Shown in pieces: positions 7,942 through 16,374 of a stretch of DNA of 23,785 nt. Every line of letters starts with the position of its first letter. Positions within the stretch are counted from its first letter, which is position 1. The position numbers and the translations under genes are program-made. Where the stretch lies: positions 1-23,785 of the forward strand of contig JBBDXW010000045.1 in assembly GCA_040902105.1 (NCBI GenBank). Reading direction: 5' to 3'. Origin of the DNA: IDS-8 sp040902105. Lineage in GTDB: Bacteria; Pseudomonadota; Gammaproteobacteria; Steroidobacterales; Woeseiaceae. Below the pieces are notes generated by a model. It was not told the DNA's origin, searched no databases, and saw only the letters and a program-made list of their open reading frames with translations.

Positions 7942-9192
7942 CTATTGGCGGTGTCGGGAGACGTACTCCGCGACGCCATGACCTGTAGCGCAGGCGAGCG
8001 TCCACCCCAGCATGCCGTGGCCCGTGTTGAGAAACAGGCCGTCGATACGGGTCGGGCCGACACGCGGCCGCCCGTCCGGCGTCATCGGCCGGAATCCTGC
8101 CCATCGTTGCATGTCCGCGGCACTGTAGTCGGCGGCGAAAGGCGCGGTCCGGCGCGCAATCGCGACCAACGCATCGATTCTCGATTCGTCGCGCCGCGTC
8201 TCGAAGTCGACGAAGTCCGCAAAGCCGGCAATGCGGAGCGAATCCCCGAGCCTGCTCAGGACGATCCGGCGCCCGAGATCGGAAATGCTGGCCGATGGCG
8301 TGTGCTCGCCCATCGGCAGCGTTACGCTGTACCCACGAACCGGGAAGATCGCCGGGTCGACGCCAAGCGGGCGCAGCAGCTCCGGACTCCCCGTGCCGAG
8401 GCACACCACGACTGCATCCACCGGGTATTCGTTCCGGTCGGTGATGACCGAATGCATCCGGTCGCCCCTTGTAGTGAGCTTCGTTATCGTCTCGCCAAGG
8501 CGGAAGTCGGCTGCGCCGCCTTTCTGCAGTCGATCGGCGAGGCCGCTGGCAAACGCGCGCGCATCGGCGACGTGATCGTTTCTGGAATAGATTGCGCCGA
8601 TGAAATCCCCGCGCATCTCCGCCAACGCGGGCTCGACCTGCAGCGCTGCGTCTCGTGTCAGAACCTCAACGGAGCAGCCGTATTGTTGCTTGAGGAGTAC
8701 CGACCTTCCGGCGGCTGCCAGTTCCTCGGGCCCTGACAACAGCACGAGCTTGCCGGCACGCACGAATGAGAATTCGAGCGGCACTGCTTCCAGCAATTCA
8801 TCCATCAACATTGCTGAACGCATGGCGATTTGCAGCACCGCTATCGTGTTGTTGCGAGCTTGCGCGGTGGTGCACTGGCGCAGAAAAGCGCTCCCCCACC
8901 GAAGCGATGCCGCACTCGGCCGGGCGCGAAAGAGAATCCCCGGATCGCGACCCAGCAGCAGGGCCGGCAGCTCGCGCAGGAACTCGGGCCGCGCCAGGGC
9001 GTCCGTGAAGCTGTAGGAGAGCTGCCCGGCATTCGCGTAGCTCGTGCCGCTCGCAACGTCGTTGCCGCGGTCGATAACGGTCACCTGCCGACCTGTTTGC
9101 GCAAGGTACCAGGCGGTGGCCACGCCGATAACGCCGGCGCCGAGCACAGCTACGCGCTTTTCGGCAGTCCGGCTAATAGGACTTTTCCGCAA
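7942..9192 (-). CDS. dadA: D-amino acid dehydrogenase (DadA-like FAD oxidoreductase)
   Basis: This FAD-dependent DAO-family protein of about 416 residues oxidatively deaminates D-amino acids at the cytoplasmic face of the membrane, passing electrons to quinone. The N-terminal FAD-binding motif is VAVLGAGVIGVATAWYLAQTG, followed by E/D-type ribose contact VIDR and SYANAGQLSYS, typical of DadA. The C-terminal FAD motif is RPRVGPTRIDGLFLNTGHGMLGWTLACATG. The start is uncertain because no ATG lies near the FAD motif. TTG at 9192 overlaps the upstream gene by 20 bp; GTG at 9252 would overlap by 80 bp; a rare ATT is at 9177. None has a good Shine-Dalgarno, and translation may be coupled to the upstream gene. 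A related glycine or proline oxidase-type activity cannot be excluded. Confidence 0.85.
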   Translation of the reverse strand: MRKSPISRTAEKRVAVLGAGVIGVATAWYLAQTGRQVTVIDRGNDVASGTSYANAGQLSYSFTDALARPEFLRELPALLLGRDPGILFRARPSAASLRWGSAFLRQCTTAQARNNTIAVLQIAMRSAMLMDELLEAVPLEFSFVRAGKLVLLSGPEELAAAGRSVLLKQQYGCSVEVLTRDAALQVEPALAEMRGDFIGAIYSRNDHVADARAFASGLADRLQKGGAADFRLGETITKLTTRGDRMHSVITDRNEYPVDAVVVCLGTGSPELLRPLGVDPAIFPVRGYSVTLPMGEHTPSASISDLGRRIVLSRLGDSLRIAGFADFVDFETRRDESRIDALVAIARRTAPFAADYSAADMQRWAGFRPMTPDGRPRVGPTRIDGLFLNTGHGMLGWTLACATGHGVAEYVSRHRQ

Positions 9193-10159
9193 GTCCGTCG
9201 ATGGGCGGATTCCATGTCTGCGAGCCCGGCAGGCGGCGGCCCCAGACCTCACCGCGATACGTCGGCAGCAGGTGTTTCGTCACGAGGCGTTGCACGAGAT
9301 TTACTCTCGGCAGCAACCCGTGGAAGCCGCCGATTTCGACCAGCAGCCTGTCGCGCAGCTCGAACAGGCCCAGGTCCGGCTCGACGACACAGACGGGCTT
9401 CGTCGCCGGGAGAAACGGCGGTACCGCTCCGGCAAGGGGGACGGTGCCGTCTCCCGTGCGTTGCGAATCCGGACGGCTCGCATCCAGTTCGTTGATGAGC
9501 TGGTTCTCGTCGATGACGAAGCGCGGGCCGCGCCGGTCCCGGGTTACGGTGAGTTGCAGGCGTGTGCGCTGCCCGACGCCGATAATGACCAGCCAGTCCG
9601 ATTGTGTCATGTTTGCCAGCGCCGTCCTGAATTTCATTACCGTCTGCCTGTGCTCAAAGGCCATGTTGAGCATACTGCGCAAAGTTTCCGCCGCTTTTTC
9701 GCGCCGCTTCGATGCCCTGGTGTCAACAGCGTACAGGCGAACGAACTCCGTCAGGGTGTCTTCGATGCTCTCTTGCATGTTGCGCGGATCGGCCCGCGGC
9801 GACAATTCGTGCCGCAATGCCTTGATAAGATCGTCGTAAACGGGAATGAGCTTTCCTGCGAGCACATGGGCGGGCTCGATGGCTTCGTAGCGGAGATCGT
9901 CCGGATGGCGCGCGACCCGTTCATATTCCTTGTCGAACACCATCGACCAGATGCGATCGCCGTTCACCGGATAATGGTCGACCAGGCTTGTTGCTGTGAT
10001 GCCGGGAATGACGATGACGGGACTTTGCAACGATATGGAATTCCTCAGGGATGCCACCGGCCGGGATCGAATGGGCGATCCTTTTCGGTGAAACGGTTTT
10101 ACTGCTACCGGGCCTAAGGTATCCTTCCGAACTGCACTTTTCGAGTTCAATAACGACAA
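9173..10159 (-). CDS. LCAT-like alpha/beta hydrolase lacking the nucleophile region (possibly deleted)
   Basis: This open frame of 328 codons begins with no ATG. TTG at 10159 has AGGA about 10 bases upstream; later alternatives are GTG 10057 and TTG 10030. The N-terminal part has the oxyanion-strand motif SPVIVIPGITATSL, as in lecithin-cholesterol acyltransferase-type hydrolases, then YDDLIKALRHELSP. The C-terminal part has the family's acid and base motifs, TGDGTVPLAGAVPPFLP (Asp) and GGFHGLLPRVNLVQ (His). No GxSxG nucleophile elbow is present. The frame jumps from the LRHELSP strand region into NMQESIEDTLTEFVRLY, where family members normally carry well over 100 residues including GHSMGG. 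It is therefore probably an inactive, internally deleted relative, or a non-enzymatic derivative. The frame is intact, and it overlaps dadA. Confidence 0.7.
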   Translation of the reverse strand: MSLLNSKSAVRKDTLGPVAVKPFHRKGSPIRSRPVASLRNSISLQSPVIVIPGITATSLVDHYPVNGDRIWSMVFDKEYERVARHPDDLRYEAIEPAHVLAGKLIPVYDDLIKALRHELSPRADPRNMQESIEDTLTEFVRLYAVDTRASKRREKAAETLRSMLNMAFEHRQTVMKFRTALANMTQSDWLVIIGVGQRTRLQLTVTRDRRGPRFVIDENQLINELDASRPDSQRTGDGTVPLAGAVPPFLPATKPVCVVEPDLGLFELRDRLLVEIGGFHGLLPRVNLVQRLVTKHLLPTYRGEVWGRRLPGSQTWNPPIDGLAEKSY

Positions 10160-10281
10160 TAGTTAGTGTCCTGTCCCGTCAATAACCTGTCAATCCCGCC
10201 AACAGGGCAAGTCCGCCATACGAGGCTGCAATAGCAGAATCGTGTCTCGGCGATGTTTACGTATACGAGGGGGAGAACGGA

Positions 10282-12348
10282 ATGAAGCACGCCATTGCGG
10301 CTCCGGGCCTGTCGCGACCGGCTACGCTTGTTGCAATCCTGGCGACAGCGCTTGTGACCGCCGTTTTGTCGAGCGCCTGCAGTCCCGAATCGGGTTCGCG
10401 GGCAACATCGGCTGATTCTGTCGAAGGCATCACCGAGGGCCCGGGCACCCGCGGCGGCCAATGGCAATACCTGGGCGGCGATTCGGCGCACACGCGTTAC
10501 TCGCCCGCCGCGCAGATCGATGCGTCGAATTTCGAGGAACTGGAAGAGGCCTGGATCTGGGATGGTGCAAGTTTCGCCGCACAGAGCGGTCGCTCTACCC
10601 CGAGTTACATCAACGGCAAGCTGTACACGGTCGCCGGCCCGAGACGCTACGTCGTTGCGCTCGATCCCGCCACAGGCGAGCTGCTGTGGTCCTATCGTGA
10701 ACCGAACACCGCGCGCTGGGAATACTCGATGCGCCAGGATTACGGCAAAGGCGTGGCGTACGCGGAAGTCGACGGCCGCGGCGTCATTTACATCGTTTCA
10801 CCCGCTTTCTTCCTGACGGCGCTCGACGCCGAGACCGGACAGCCGCTCGAAGGCTTTGGCAAGCCGGTGCCTGTCGAGGGATTTCCCCGTACCGGCGTCG
10901 TCGATCTGCTGGCGGACCTCGGGCACGAATACGACGCTTACGAAGGCTTGCCGCTGGAGAAAGGCTACATCACCGCCTCGTCTCCACCGATCGTCGTGAA
11001 CGGTGTCATTGTCGTCGGCAACTCCGCGGAACAAGGCTACAACCAGTCGCGCATCGAAAACATACCGGGCGACATTCTCGGTTACGACGCGCGAACCGGC
11101 AAATTCCTGTGGAAATTCAATGTCCTGCCCCAGCCGGGCGAGTTCGGACACGACACCTGGGAAAACGACGCCTGGCGCTGGACCGGCGACATATCCTCCT
11201 GGGCGCCGCTGTCGGCCGACCAGGACCGCGGCATTGTCTACGTTCCGACCAACGGCGCGACCATGGATTTCTACGGCGGCTTTCGACCGGGCGACAACCT
11301 GTTCAGCACCAGCCTGATCGCGCTTGACGCCCGAACGGGAGAACGCACCTGGCATTACCAGCTGGTGCATCACGACATCTGGAATTACGACACGCCCACC
11401 GCGCCGGTTCTGATGGACCTGCAAATCGGCGGCGAGACGGTTCCGGCGGTGGCGCAGGCGACCAAGCAATCCTTTGTCTATGCCTTCAATCGCGTAACCG
11501 GCGAACCGTTGTGGCCCATCGAAGAGCGTGCGGTGCCGAAGTCGCTGGTGCCGGGCGAGAAGCTCTCCGAAACGCAGCCGTTTCCGACCAGACCTGCGCC
11601 GTACGAAATGCAGGGACTGACGCACGACGACCTGGTCGATTTCACGCCCGAGCTGCGTCAGGCCGCGATCGACAACCTGGAGGAATACCAGATCGGTCCG
11701 CTGTTCCACCCACCGCTCCATCGCGACAACGACCTGGGGTTCAAGGCCGCGTACTGGTGTGCGGGCGATTCGGGCGGGTCAAATATCGACGGGCCATCGG
11801 CCGCGGACCCCGAATCCGGCATCCTTTACGTCACCTCAAAGAAGGGTTGCACCTCGCGCATCATCGCACCGGGGGCGGAACGGGATGCGATTCTCGAAGC
11901 GCCGACCGGCACCACGATTTCCGATTACGCTGTGCTTCGGGCGGACGGCGTCAGGGGGCCGGACGACCTGCCGCTGTTCAAGCCGCCCTACAGCCGCATC
12001 ACCGCGATCGACATGAATACCGGCGAACATCTTTGGTGGATACCGGTCGGCGAGACGCCTGCGCAGGTCCTCAGTCACCCCGACCTCGAGGGCATGGATA
12101 TCCCTGACACCGGCACCGGCCGTCTCGCGCCCATGACCCTCACTAAAACGCTCCTGATGTATGCCAGTGAGGCAAGTGACGGTACGCCGCATCTTTTTGC
12201 GGTCGACAAACGGACGGGCGAGAGCATCGGCAAAGTGGAAGTGTCAGGCCAGACGCGCTACGGCACGATGACTTACGTGCACGACGGCAGGCAATATGTG
12301 GTACTGCAGACCGGGCCGACGCTGACCGCGGTAGCGTTGCCCGAGTAA
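10282..12348 (+). CDS. PQQ-dependent dehydrogenase, eight-bladed beta-propeller lipoprotein
   Basis: This 688-residue quinoprotein dehydrogenase should oxidise an alcohol, polyol or sugar in the periplasm using pyrroloquinoline quinone. A lipoprotein signal ends at lipobox VLSSAC (Cys33). The N-terminal family signature is GGQWQYLGGDSAHTRYSP. Repeated propeller blades follow, with tryptophan-docking motifs such as VVALDPATGELLWSY, ILGYDARTGKFLWKF and ITAIDMNTGEHLWWIP. The active-site blade HHDIWNYDTPTAP (H363-D370) is of the type seen in membrane glucose and quinate dehydrogenases. There is no vicinal Cys-Cys pair as in methanol dehydrogenase and no fused cytochrome domain. GGGGGAGAACGG precedes the ATG. 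It lies 32 bp upstream of a close paralogue and ahead of a cytochrome c gene. The substrate cannot be told from sequence. Confidence 0.9.
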   Translation: MKHAIAAPGLSRPATLVAILATALVTAVLSSACSPESGSRATSADSVEGITEGPGTRGGQWQYLGGDSAHTRYSPAAQIDASNFEELEEAWIWDGASFAAQSGRSTPSYINGKLYTVAGPRRYVVALDPATGELLWSYREPNTARWEYSMRQDYGKGVAYAEVDGRGVIYIVSPAFFLTALDAETGQPLEGFGKPVPVEGFPRTGVVDLLADLGHEYDAYEGLPLEKGYITASSPPIVVNGVIVVGNSAEQGYNQSRIENIPGDILGYDARTGKFLWKFNVLPQPGEFGHDTWENDAWRWTGDISSWAPLSADQDRGIVYVPTNGATMDFYGGFRPGDNLFSTSLIALDARTGERTWHYQLVHHDIWNYDTPTAPVLMDLQIGGETVPAVAQATKQSFVYAFNRVTGEPLWPIEERAVPKSLVPGEKLSETQPFPTRPAPYEMQGLTHDDLVDFTPELRQAAIDNLEEYQIGPLFHPPLHRDNDLGFKAAYWCAGDSGGSNIDGPSAADPESGILYVTSKKGCTSRIIAPGAERDAILEAPTGTTISDYAVLRADGVRGPDDLPLFKPPYSRITAIDMNTGEHLWWIPVGETPAQVLSHPDLEGMDIPDTGTGRLAPMTLTKTLLMYASEASDGTPHLFAVDKRTGESIGKVEVSGQTRYGTMTYVHDGRQYVVLQTGPTLTAVALPE

Positions 12349-12380
12349 TATAAGTCGCTGACGAATCAGACGGAGATCGT

Positions 12381-14390
12381 ATGAAGTATCGAAGTGTTGC
12401 AACGACGCGTTGCTCGCATGGACTGGCAGTCGTGTTCGTTGCGGTGATGATTCTTACGGGCGCGGTTTCGCTAGCGGCCTCGCCCGGCACGGAAAATGGT
12501 GAGTGGCACTACCTCGGCGGCGACTCGGCGCATACGCGCTATTCCCCGGCCGACCAGATCGATGCCTCGAACTTCGGCGATCTCGAGGAAGCCTGGGTGT
12601 GGGACGGCGCCAGTTTCAATGCGCAAAGCGGCCGCTCGACGCCGAGCTATATCAACGGCAAGCTTTACACCGTGGCCGGCCCGCGGCGCCATGTCGTCGC
12701 CATCGATCCGGCCAGCGGCGAAACGCTCTGGTCGTATCGCGAGCCCAATACCGCGCGCTGGGAATACTCGATGCGCCAGGACTACGGCAAGGGCGTCGCT
12801 TACGCGGAAATCGACGGGCGTGGCGTTATCTACATCATTTCGCCGGCGTTCTTCCTGACCGCGCTCGATGCGGAAACAGGCCGGCCCCTCGAAGGCTTCG
12901 GCAAGCCGGTGCCGATCGACGGCTTTCCGAAAACGGGGGTCGTGGATCTGCTGGCCGACCTCGGTCACGAATACGACCCGTACGACGGCATCTCGCTGGA
13001 GAAGGGTTACATCACGTCGTCGTCGCCGCCGATTGTCGTGAACGGGGTCATCGTGGTCGGTAACTCCGCCGAGCAGGGTTACAACCAGTCGCGCGTCGAG
13101 AACATTCCGGGCGACATTCTCGGCTATGACGCGAAGACGGGCGAGTTCCTGTGGAAGTTCAAGGTGCTCCCGGGCCCGGGGGAAGTCGGCCACGAAACCT
13201 GGGAGAACGACGCGTGGAAATGGACCGGCGATATCTCGTCCTGGGCGCCGTTGTCGGCCGACCAGGAACGCGGCCTCGTCTATATCCCGACCAACGGCGC
13301 CACGCTGGACTTCTACGGCGGTTTTCGCCCCGGCGACAACCTCTTCAGCACCAGCCTGATCGCGCTGGATGTCAAGACAGGCAAGCGTGCGTGGCATTTC
13401 CAGCTGGTGCATCACGACATCTGGAATTACGACACGCCGACGGCGCCGGTCCTGCTCGACGTCAACGTGGACGGCAAGCAAGTCCCGATCGTCGTGCAAG
13501 TGACCAAGCAGTCGTTCGCGTATACCTTCAACCGCGAAACCGGCGAGCCCGTCTGGCCGATCGAAGAGCGCCCCGTGCCTGCTTCGAAAATTCCGGGCGA
13601 ACGGTTGTCGGAAACGCAGCCGTTCCCGACCAGACCCGCGCCCTACGATAACCAGGGACTGACCCATGACGACCTGATCGATTTCACCCCCGGGCTGCGT
13701 CAGGCGGCGATCGAAATCGTTTCCGACTACGCGATCGGTCCGCTTTTCAATCCCCCGCTCCATCGCGACAACGACGAAGGTTTGAAAGGCTCGTTGTGGT
13801 GCCCTGGCGATATCGGCGGCGTCAATATCGACGGCCCTCCCGTTGCCGACCCGGCGAGCGGCATTCTCTACGTCACGTCGCGCAAGCATTGTTCAACGCG
13901 CGTCATGGCGCCCGGCGCGGAACGCGACGCGCGTATCGACAAGCCGACGGGAACGACCATTGCCGACTACGCAGTGCTGACCGGTTTCGGTGTGCGAGGC
14001 CCGGACGATCTCAACCTGTTCAAACCTCCGTACAGCCGTATCACCGCCATCGACATGAACACCGGCGAACATCTCTGGTACATCCCTGTCGGCGAGACCC
14101 CGGAAATCGTGCTGAATCATCCACAACTGAAAGATATGGACATCCCGAATACGGGCACGGGAACGGCTGCGCCGATGGTGATCACGAAGAACCTGCTCAT
14201 GTATGCAGCTGATGCGAGCGACGGCACGCCGCATCTCTATGCAGTCGACAAGTCGAGCGGCCGGCAATTAGGTAAAGTCGAGGTTCCGGATGAGAGTTCG
14301 TATGGCATGATGACCTACGTTCATGATGGCAGGCAGTACGTGATACTGCAGACCGGCAGCAAGCTCACCACGATGGCGCTGCCCGAGTGA
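12381..14390 (+). CDS. PQQ-dependent dehydrogenase, tandem paralogue of the preceding gene
   Basis: This 669-residue protein is collinear with the upstream dehydrogenase and nearly identical over long stretches, for example around NTARWEYSMRQDYGKGVAYA, including at nucleotide level. The pair therefore arose by tandem duplication. The same propeller motifs are present, with HHDIWNYDTPTAP at H344-D351. The N-terminus differs: residues about 1-32 form a signal peptide ending SLAAS without a lipobox Cys, so this copy is probably soluble in the periplasm while the first is lipid-anchored. Divergence is greatest in the region after the active-site blade and at residues around 445-510, which may alter substrate range. 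GGAG precedes the ATG. The two genes and the following cytochrome gene read as one operon. Confidence 0.9.
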   Translation: MKYRSVATTRCSHGLAVVFVAVMILTGAVSLAASPGTENGEWHYLGGDSAHTRYSPADQIDASNFGDLEEAWVWDGASFNAQSGRSTPSYINGKLYTVAGPRRHVVAIDPASGETLWSYREPNTARWEYSMRQDYGKGVAYAEIDGRGVIYIISPAFFLTALDAETGRPLEGFGKPVPIDGFPKTGVVDLLADLGHEYDPYDGISLEKGYITSSSPPIVVNGVIVVGNSAEQGYNQSRVENIPGDILGYDAKTGEFLWKFKVLPGPGEVGHETWENDAWKWTGDISSWAPLSADQERGLVYIPTNGATLDFYGGFRPGDNLFSTSLIALDVKTGKRAWHFQLVHHDIWNYDTPTAPVLLDVNVDGKQVPIVVQVTKQSFAYTFNRETGEPVWPIEERPVPASKIPGERLSETQPFPTRPAPYDNQGLTHDDLIDFTPGLRQAAIEIVSDYAIGPLFNPPLHRDNDEGLKGSLWCPGDIGGVNIDGPPVADPASGILYVTSRKHCSTRVMAPGAERDARIDKPTGTTIADYAVLTGFGVRGPDDLNLFKPPYSRITAIDMNTGEHLWYIPVGETPEIVLNHPQLKDMDIPNTGTGTAAPMVITKNLLMYAADASDGTPHLYAVDKSSGRQLGKVEVPDESSYGMMTYVHDGRQYVILQTGSKLTTMALPE

Positions 14391-14394
14391 CAGT

Positions 14395-14432
14395 CTGCGG
14401 CGTACTCTCCGGCTCCACGCCGGGGCTCGCAG
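14395..14432 (+). terminator. Stem-loop after the second dehydrogenase gene
   Basis: CTGCG (14395-14399) pairs with CGCAG (14428-14432), enclosing CCGGC-TCCAC-GCCGG (14409-14423). There is no T tract after it, so it is a weak candidate for an intrinsic terminator. It may be an intercistronic hairpin that lowers cytochrome expression relative to the dehydrogenase genes or stabilises the upstream mRNA. Confidence 0.35.
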
Positions 14433-14515
14433 CATGCCGGAACAACGGCAAAAGTCCCGTGTCCGGGACGGGGCCTCGCAGCCAATTTGCACCGTGGGGC
14501 TGAAAAGAATCCGAC

Positions 14516-14905
14516 ATGCTGTCACCAATCCGCTTGGCCATCGCAACGGGCATACTCATCGCCGCCGGCACCGCCAGCGCCGATCCGCGCACCATCAATG
14601 ACGCGATTTACACCGAGGCACAGGCGGAGGCGGGGGAAAAGCTCTACGCGGAACATTGCCTGACATGCCACGACAAGAAATATTTCCGGCCGGTACTGAA
14701 GGCCTGGGACGGGCAACCACTCGGCGTTCTTTACACGGTAATGAGCGCATCGATGCCGGAAAGCAACCCCGGCGCGCTGCCGCGAAAGGATTACGTCGAC
14801 ATCCTCGCGTACATACTGTCCCTGAGCCGCTATCCGGCCGGCGATATCGAACTGGACTACCAGGGCGGCGTCCTGGACGATATCGTTATTTCGGAGCGCG
14901 AGTAA
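14516..14905 (+). CDS. Periplasmic class I c-type cytochrome
   Basis: This 129-residue protein has a Sec signal peptide (about residues 1-22, ending ASA before DPRT). It carries a single haem c site CLTCH (C48, C51, H52) and a probable axial methionine M80 in SASMPESNPG. The C-terminal helix KDYVDILAYILSLSRYP is typical of class I cytochromes c, followed by a 20-residue acidic tail. It follows two PQQ dehydrogenase genes in the same orientation. By analogy with quinoprotein alcohol dehydrogenase systems, it is the likely electron acceptor carrying electrons to a terminal oxidase. The Shine-Dalgarno is weak (AAGA). Confidence 0.9.
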   Translation: MLSPIRLAIATGILIAAGTASADPRTINDAIYTEAQAEAGEKLYAEHCLTCHDKKYFRPVLKAWDGQPLGVLYTVMSASMPESNPGALPRKDYVDILAYILSLSRYPAGDIELDYQGGVLDDIVISERE

Positions 14906-14952
14906 CAGGCAGCGCAACGAGCGTCAGGCGCCCGCCGCAGGCACCCTGCCGC

Positions 14953-15219
14953 TTATCCGAGTGTCAGCCTGCCGTCGTCGTCGATATCCAGCGTTTTGTC
15001 CGCGCAAAACTCGGCGTAAGTCTTGGGCACGGCCAGAACCGTGCGGCCTTCATACTCGTAAGTCGTATCGTTCGGCGCCGGCGATTGCAGTGCAAGTGAC
15101 AAGCCACCCGCGTTCTCGTTGCGTACGATGCGCAGGCACTTTTCATCCGTGTCTGCATCGGGTGCGTTGGCAATTGCCTTGTCGAACTTCTCAAGTACGG
15201 TGTCGGTTACGGTTAACAT
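14953..15219 (-). CDS. HesB/IscA-like domain protein without the canonical cysteines
   Basis: This 88-residue protein resembles the HesB/IscA (A-type Fe-S carrier) fold. MLTVTDTVLEKFDKAI matches the first helix region, LRIVRNENAGGLSLAL the beta core, and YEYEGRTVLAVPKTYAEFC followed by LDIDDDGRLTLG the C-terminal strands. Canonical A-type proteins use three cysteines, two of them in a C-terminal CxC. Here only C28 and C72 exist and the CxC is absent, so a conventional Fe-S carrier role is doubtful. A very strong Shine-Dalgarno (AGGAGG) fixes the start. It lies 23 bp downstream of the uspE-like gene and is probably cotranscribed, suggesting a stress-related role (inference). The family assignment is moderately sure. 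Confidence 0.75.
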   Translation of the reverse strand: MLTVTDTVLEKFDKAIANAPDADTDEKCLRIVRNENAGGLSLALQSPAPNDTTYEYEGRTVLAVPKTYAEFCADKTLDIDDDGRLTLG

Positions 15220-15242
15220 TCTTTCCTCCTGTCGGCTTTCAC

Positions 15243-16184
15243 CTAATGGACTTGGCCCCTGCGCTCCATGGCGCCTTCGGTACCGGGACCCTTCAGGATC
15301 AGGACATCGGCCTTGACCCGCTGAACCACGCGTTCCGCAGCGCTCCCGGACAACATCCGCCTGAGCCTGCCGCGGCTGCGAGCGCCGAGCACAATCAGGT
15401 CGGCATTCATCGGTTCCGACATCTCTTCCAGGACCTTGACCAGATCGCCTTCGTGAACGTGCACGCGCTCTCGCGGCACGCCGTGCGCTTTGCCGAAGTC
15501 GAAAACCCGGCGCATGCGCCGGTCATTACGGCTCGTGCCCATATCGCCGGCCGCGTCGTGCGATGCCGGCTCGAGAGTCTGCGACATCCCGGCTTGGCCG
15601 AACGTATGTAACGCGTGATTTTCCTTGCCCAGCTTCTGCGCAAGCCGCGACACGTTGTCGAGGATCTTCTCGTCGAGCGCTGCCCCGTTGCCAGGCTGCC
15701 CGCAGCCGTCGACGGCGCCGACGATTTTATCGCCCGGCCGGTGCGCGGGGTTGACCACCCAGACCGGCACGGGGCAGGAGCGGATAATGCGGAAGTCTTC
15801 TCCGGAGAGAGTCGCTTCTTCCAGCCGCGTATGCCGCTTCCGGCTGATCATGACGAACGCGGGCGAATGCTGCCTCACAAGATCCAGAGTCGCATCCGTC
15901 ACCGAATCGGTGGGCTTGACGTCACCGCTGGCGGCCACATCGAAAGCGTTGATCTCGTCGAGAATTTTCTCCAGCGCATGTCTGCAGCGCCACATCAGTT
16001 TCCTGCGCACTTTACCCACCCGGTCGTAGAACCCGGGCATCGTGGGCGGCAGTCCTGCATCGTCGATCAAGCAACAAATGAACAGCTCGTGGGCGAGTGC
16101 CTTTGCGACTTCCCGGGCGCGCCGCATCAACTCAGGCTCCGGCACCGACGCAACATTGATGACGAGTATTTGTCCGCTCTTCAT
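15243..16184 (-). CDS. uspE: Tandem-domain universal stress protein (UspE-like)
   Basis: This 313-residue cytoplasmic protein has two consecutive Usp domains (about residues 1-140 and 150-300), the length and layout of E. coli UspE. Domain 1 begins KSGQILVINVAS and ends FRIIRSCPVPVWVVNP, with a degenerate nucleotide loop. Domain 2 carries an ATP-binding type loop, GARSRGRLRRMLSGSAAE, followed by ADVLILKGPG. The start at 16184 was chosen over an in-frame upstream start at 16352, because the Usp fold begins directly after it and a sigma-54-type promoter lies just upstream at 16220-16235. It heads a probable two-gene operon with the HesB-like gene. UspE-type proteins act in stress survival, motility and aggregation in other bacteria. 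Confidence 0.88.
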   Translation of the reverse strand: MKSGQILVINVASVPEPELMRRAREVAKALAHELFICCLIDDAGLPPTMPGFYDRVGKVRRKLMWRCRHALEKILDEINAFDVAASGDVKPTDSVTDATLDLVRQHSPAFVMISRKRHTRLEEATLSGEDFRIIRSCPVPVWVVNPAHRPGDKIVGAVDGCGQPGNGAALDEKILDNVSRLAQKLGKENHALHTFGQAGMSQTLEPASHDAAGDMGTSRNDRRMRRVFDFGKAHGVPRERVHVHEGDLVKVLEEMSEPMNADLIVLGARSRGRLRRMLSGSAAERVVQRVKADVLILKGPGTEGAMERRGQVH

Positions 16185-16219
16185 TGCATTTTCTACATTG
16201 AATCTCCTGCTAATTCGGG

Positions 16220-16235
16220 TGCAAGAATCGCGCCA
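16220..16235 (-). promoter_or_regulatory. Candidate sigma-54 (-24/-12) promoter of uspE
   Basis: Reading the minus strand, TGGCGCGATTCTTGCA matches the RpoN consensus TGGCACG-N4-TTGCW with one change (A to G at position 5), a preceding C, and the invariant GG and GC separated by exactly 10 bases. Transcription would begin about 12 bases downstream, leaving a leader of about 25 bases before the uspE ATG. The gene upstream on the same strand encodes a sigma-54-type activator, which makes the site more credible. AT-rich DNA at 16280-16325 could hold activator or IHF sites, but none was identified. Confidence 0.65.
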
Positions 16236-16374
16236 GCGACACAAGGGCGTCGTGGAGCGCATACGGGAATCGCGCAGGAAAATACCGGAAAAAATTACAG
16301 CGCGGCTGCATACGTTACAAAAGTGCGGATGGATCTGATGCGGGTCACGCACAGCCCGTCCGGCAGCAGGGGCG

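Noticed and set aside
7648..8736. Plus-strand open frame reading through the N gap
   Set aside because: It spans unknown bases and overlaps mtnD and dadA in other frames, so it is an artefact.
12471..13889. Minus-strand open frame of 472 codons opposite the second PQQ dehydrogenase
   Set aside because: An antisense shadow. A similar shadow lies opposite the first paralogue (10798-11721), showing it follows from codon bias rather than selection.
14906..14952. Terminator between convergent cytochrome c and HesB-like genes
   Set aside because: Several short GC-rich complementary words exist, but no stable stem followed by a T tract on either strand could be defined.
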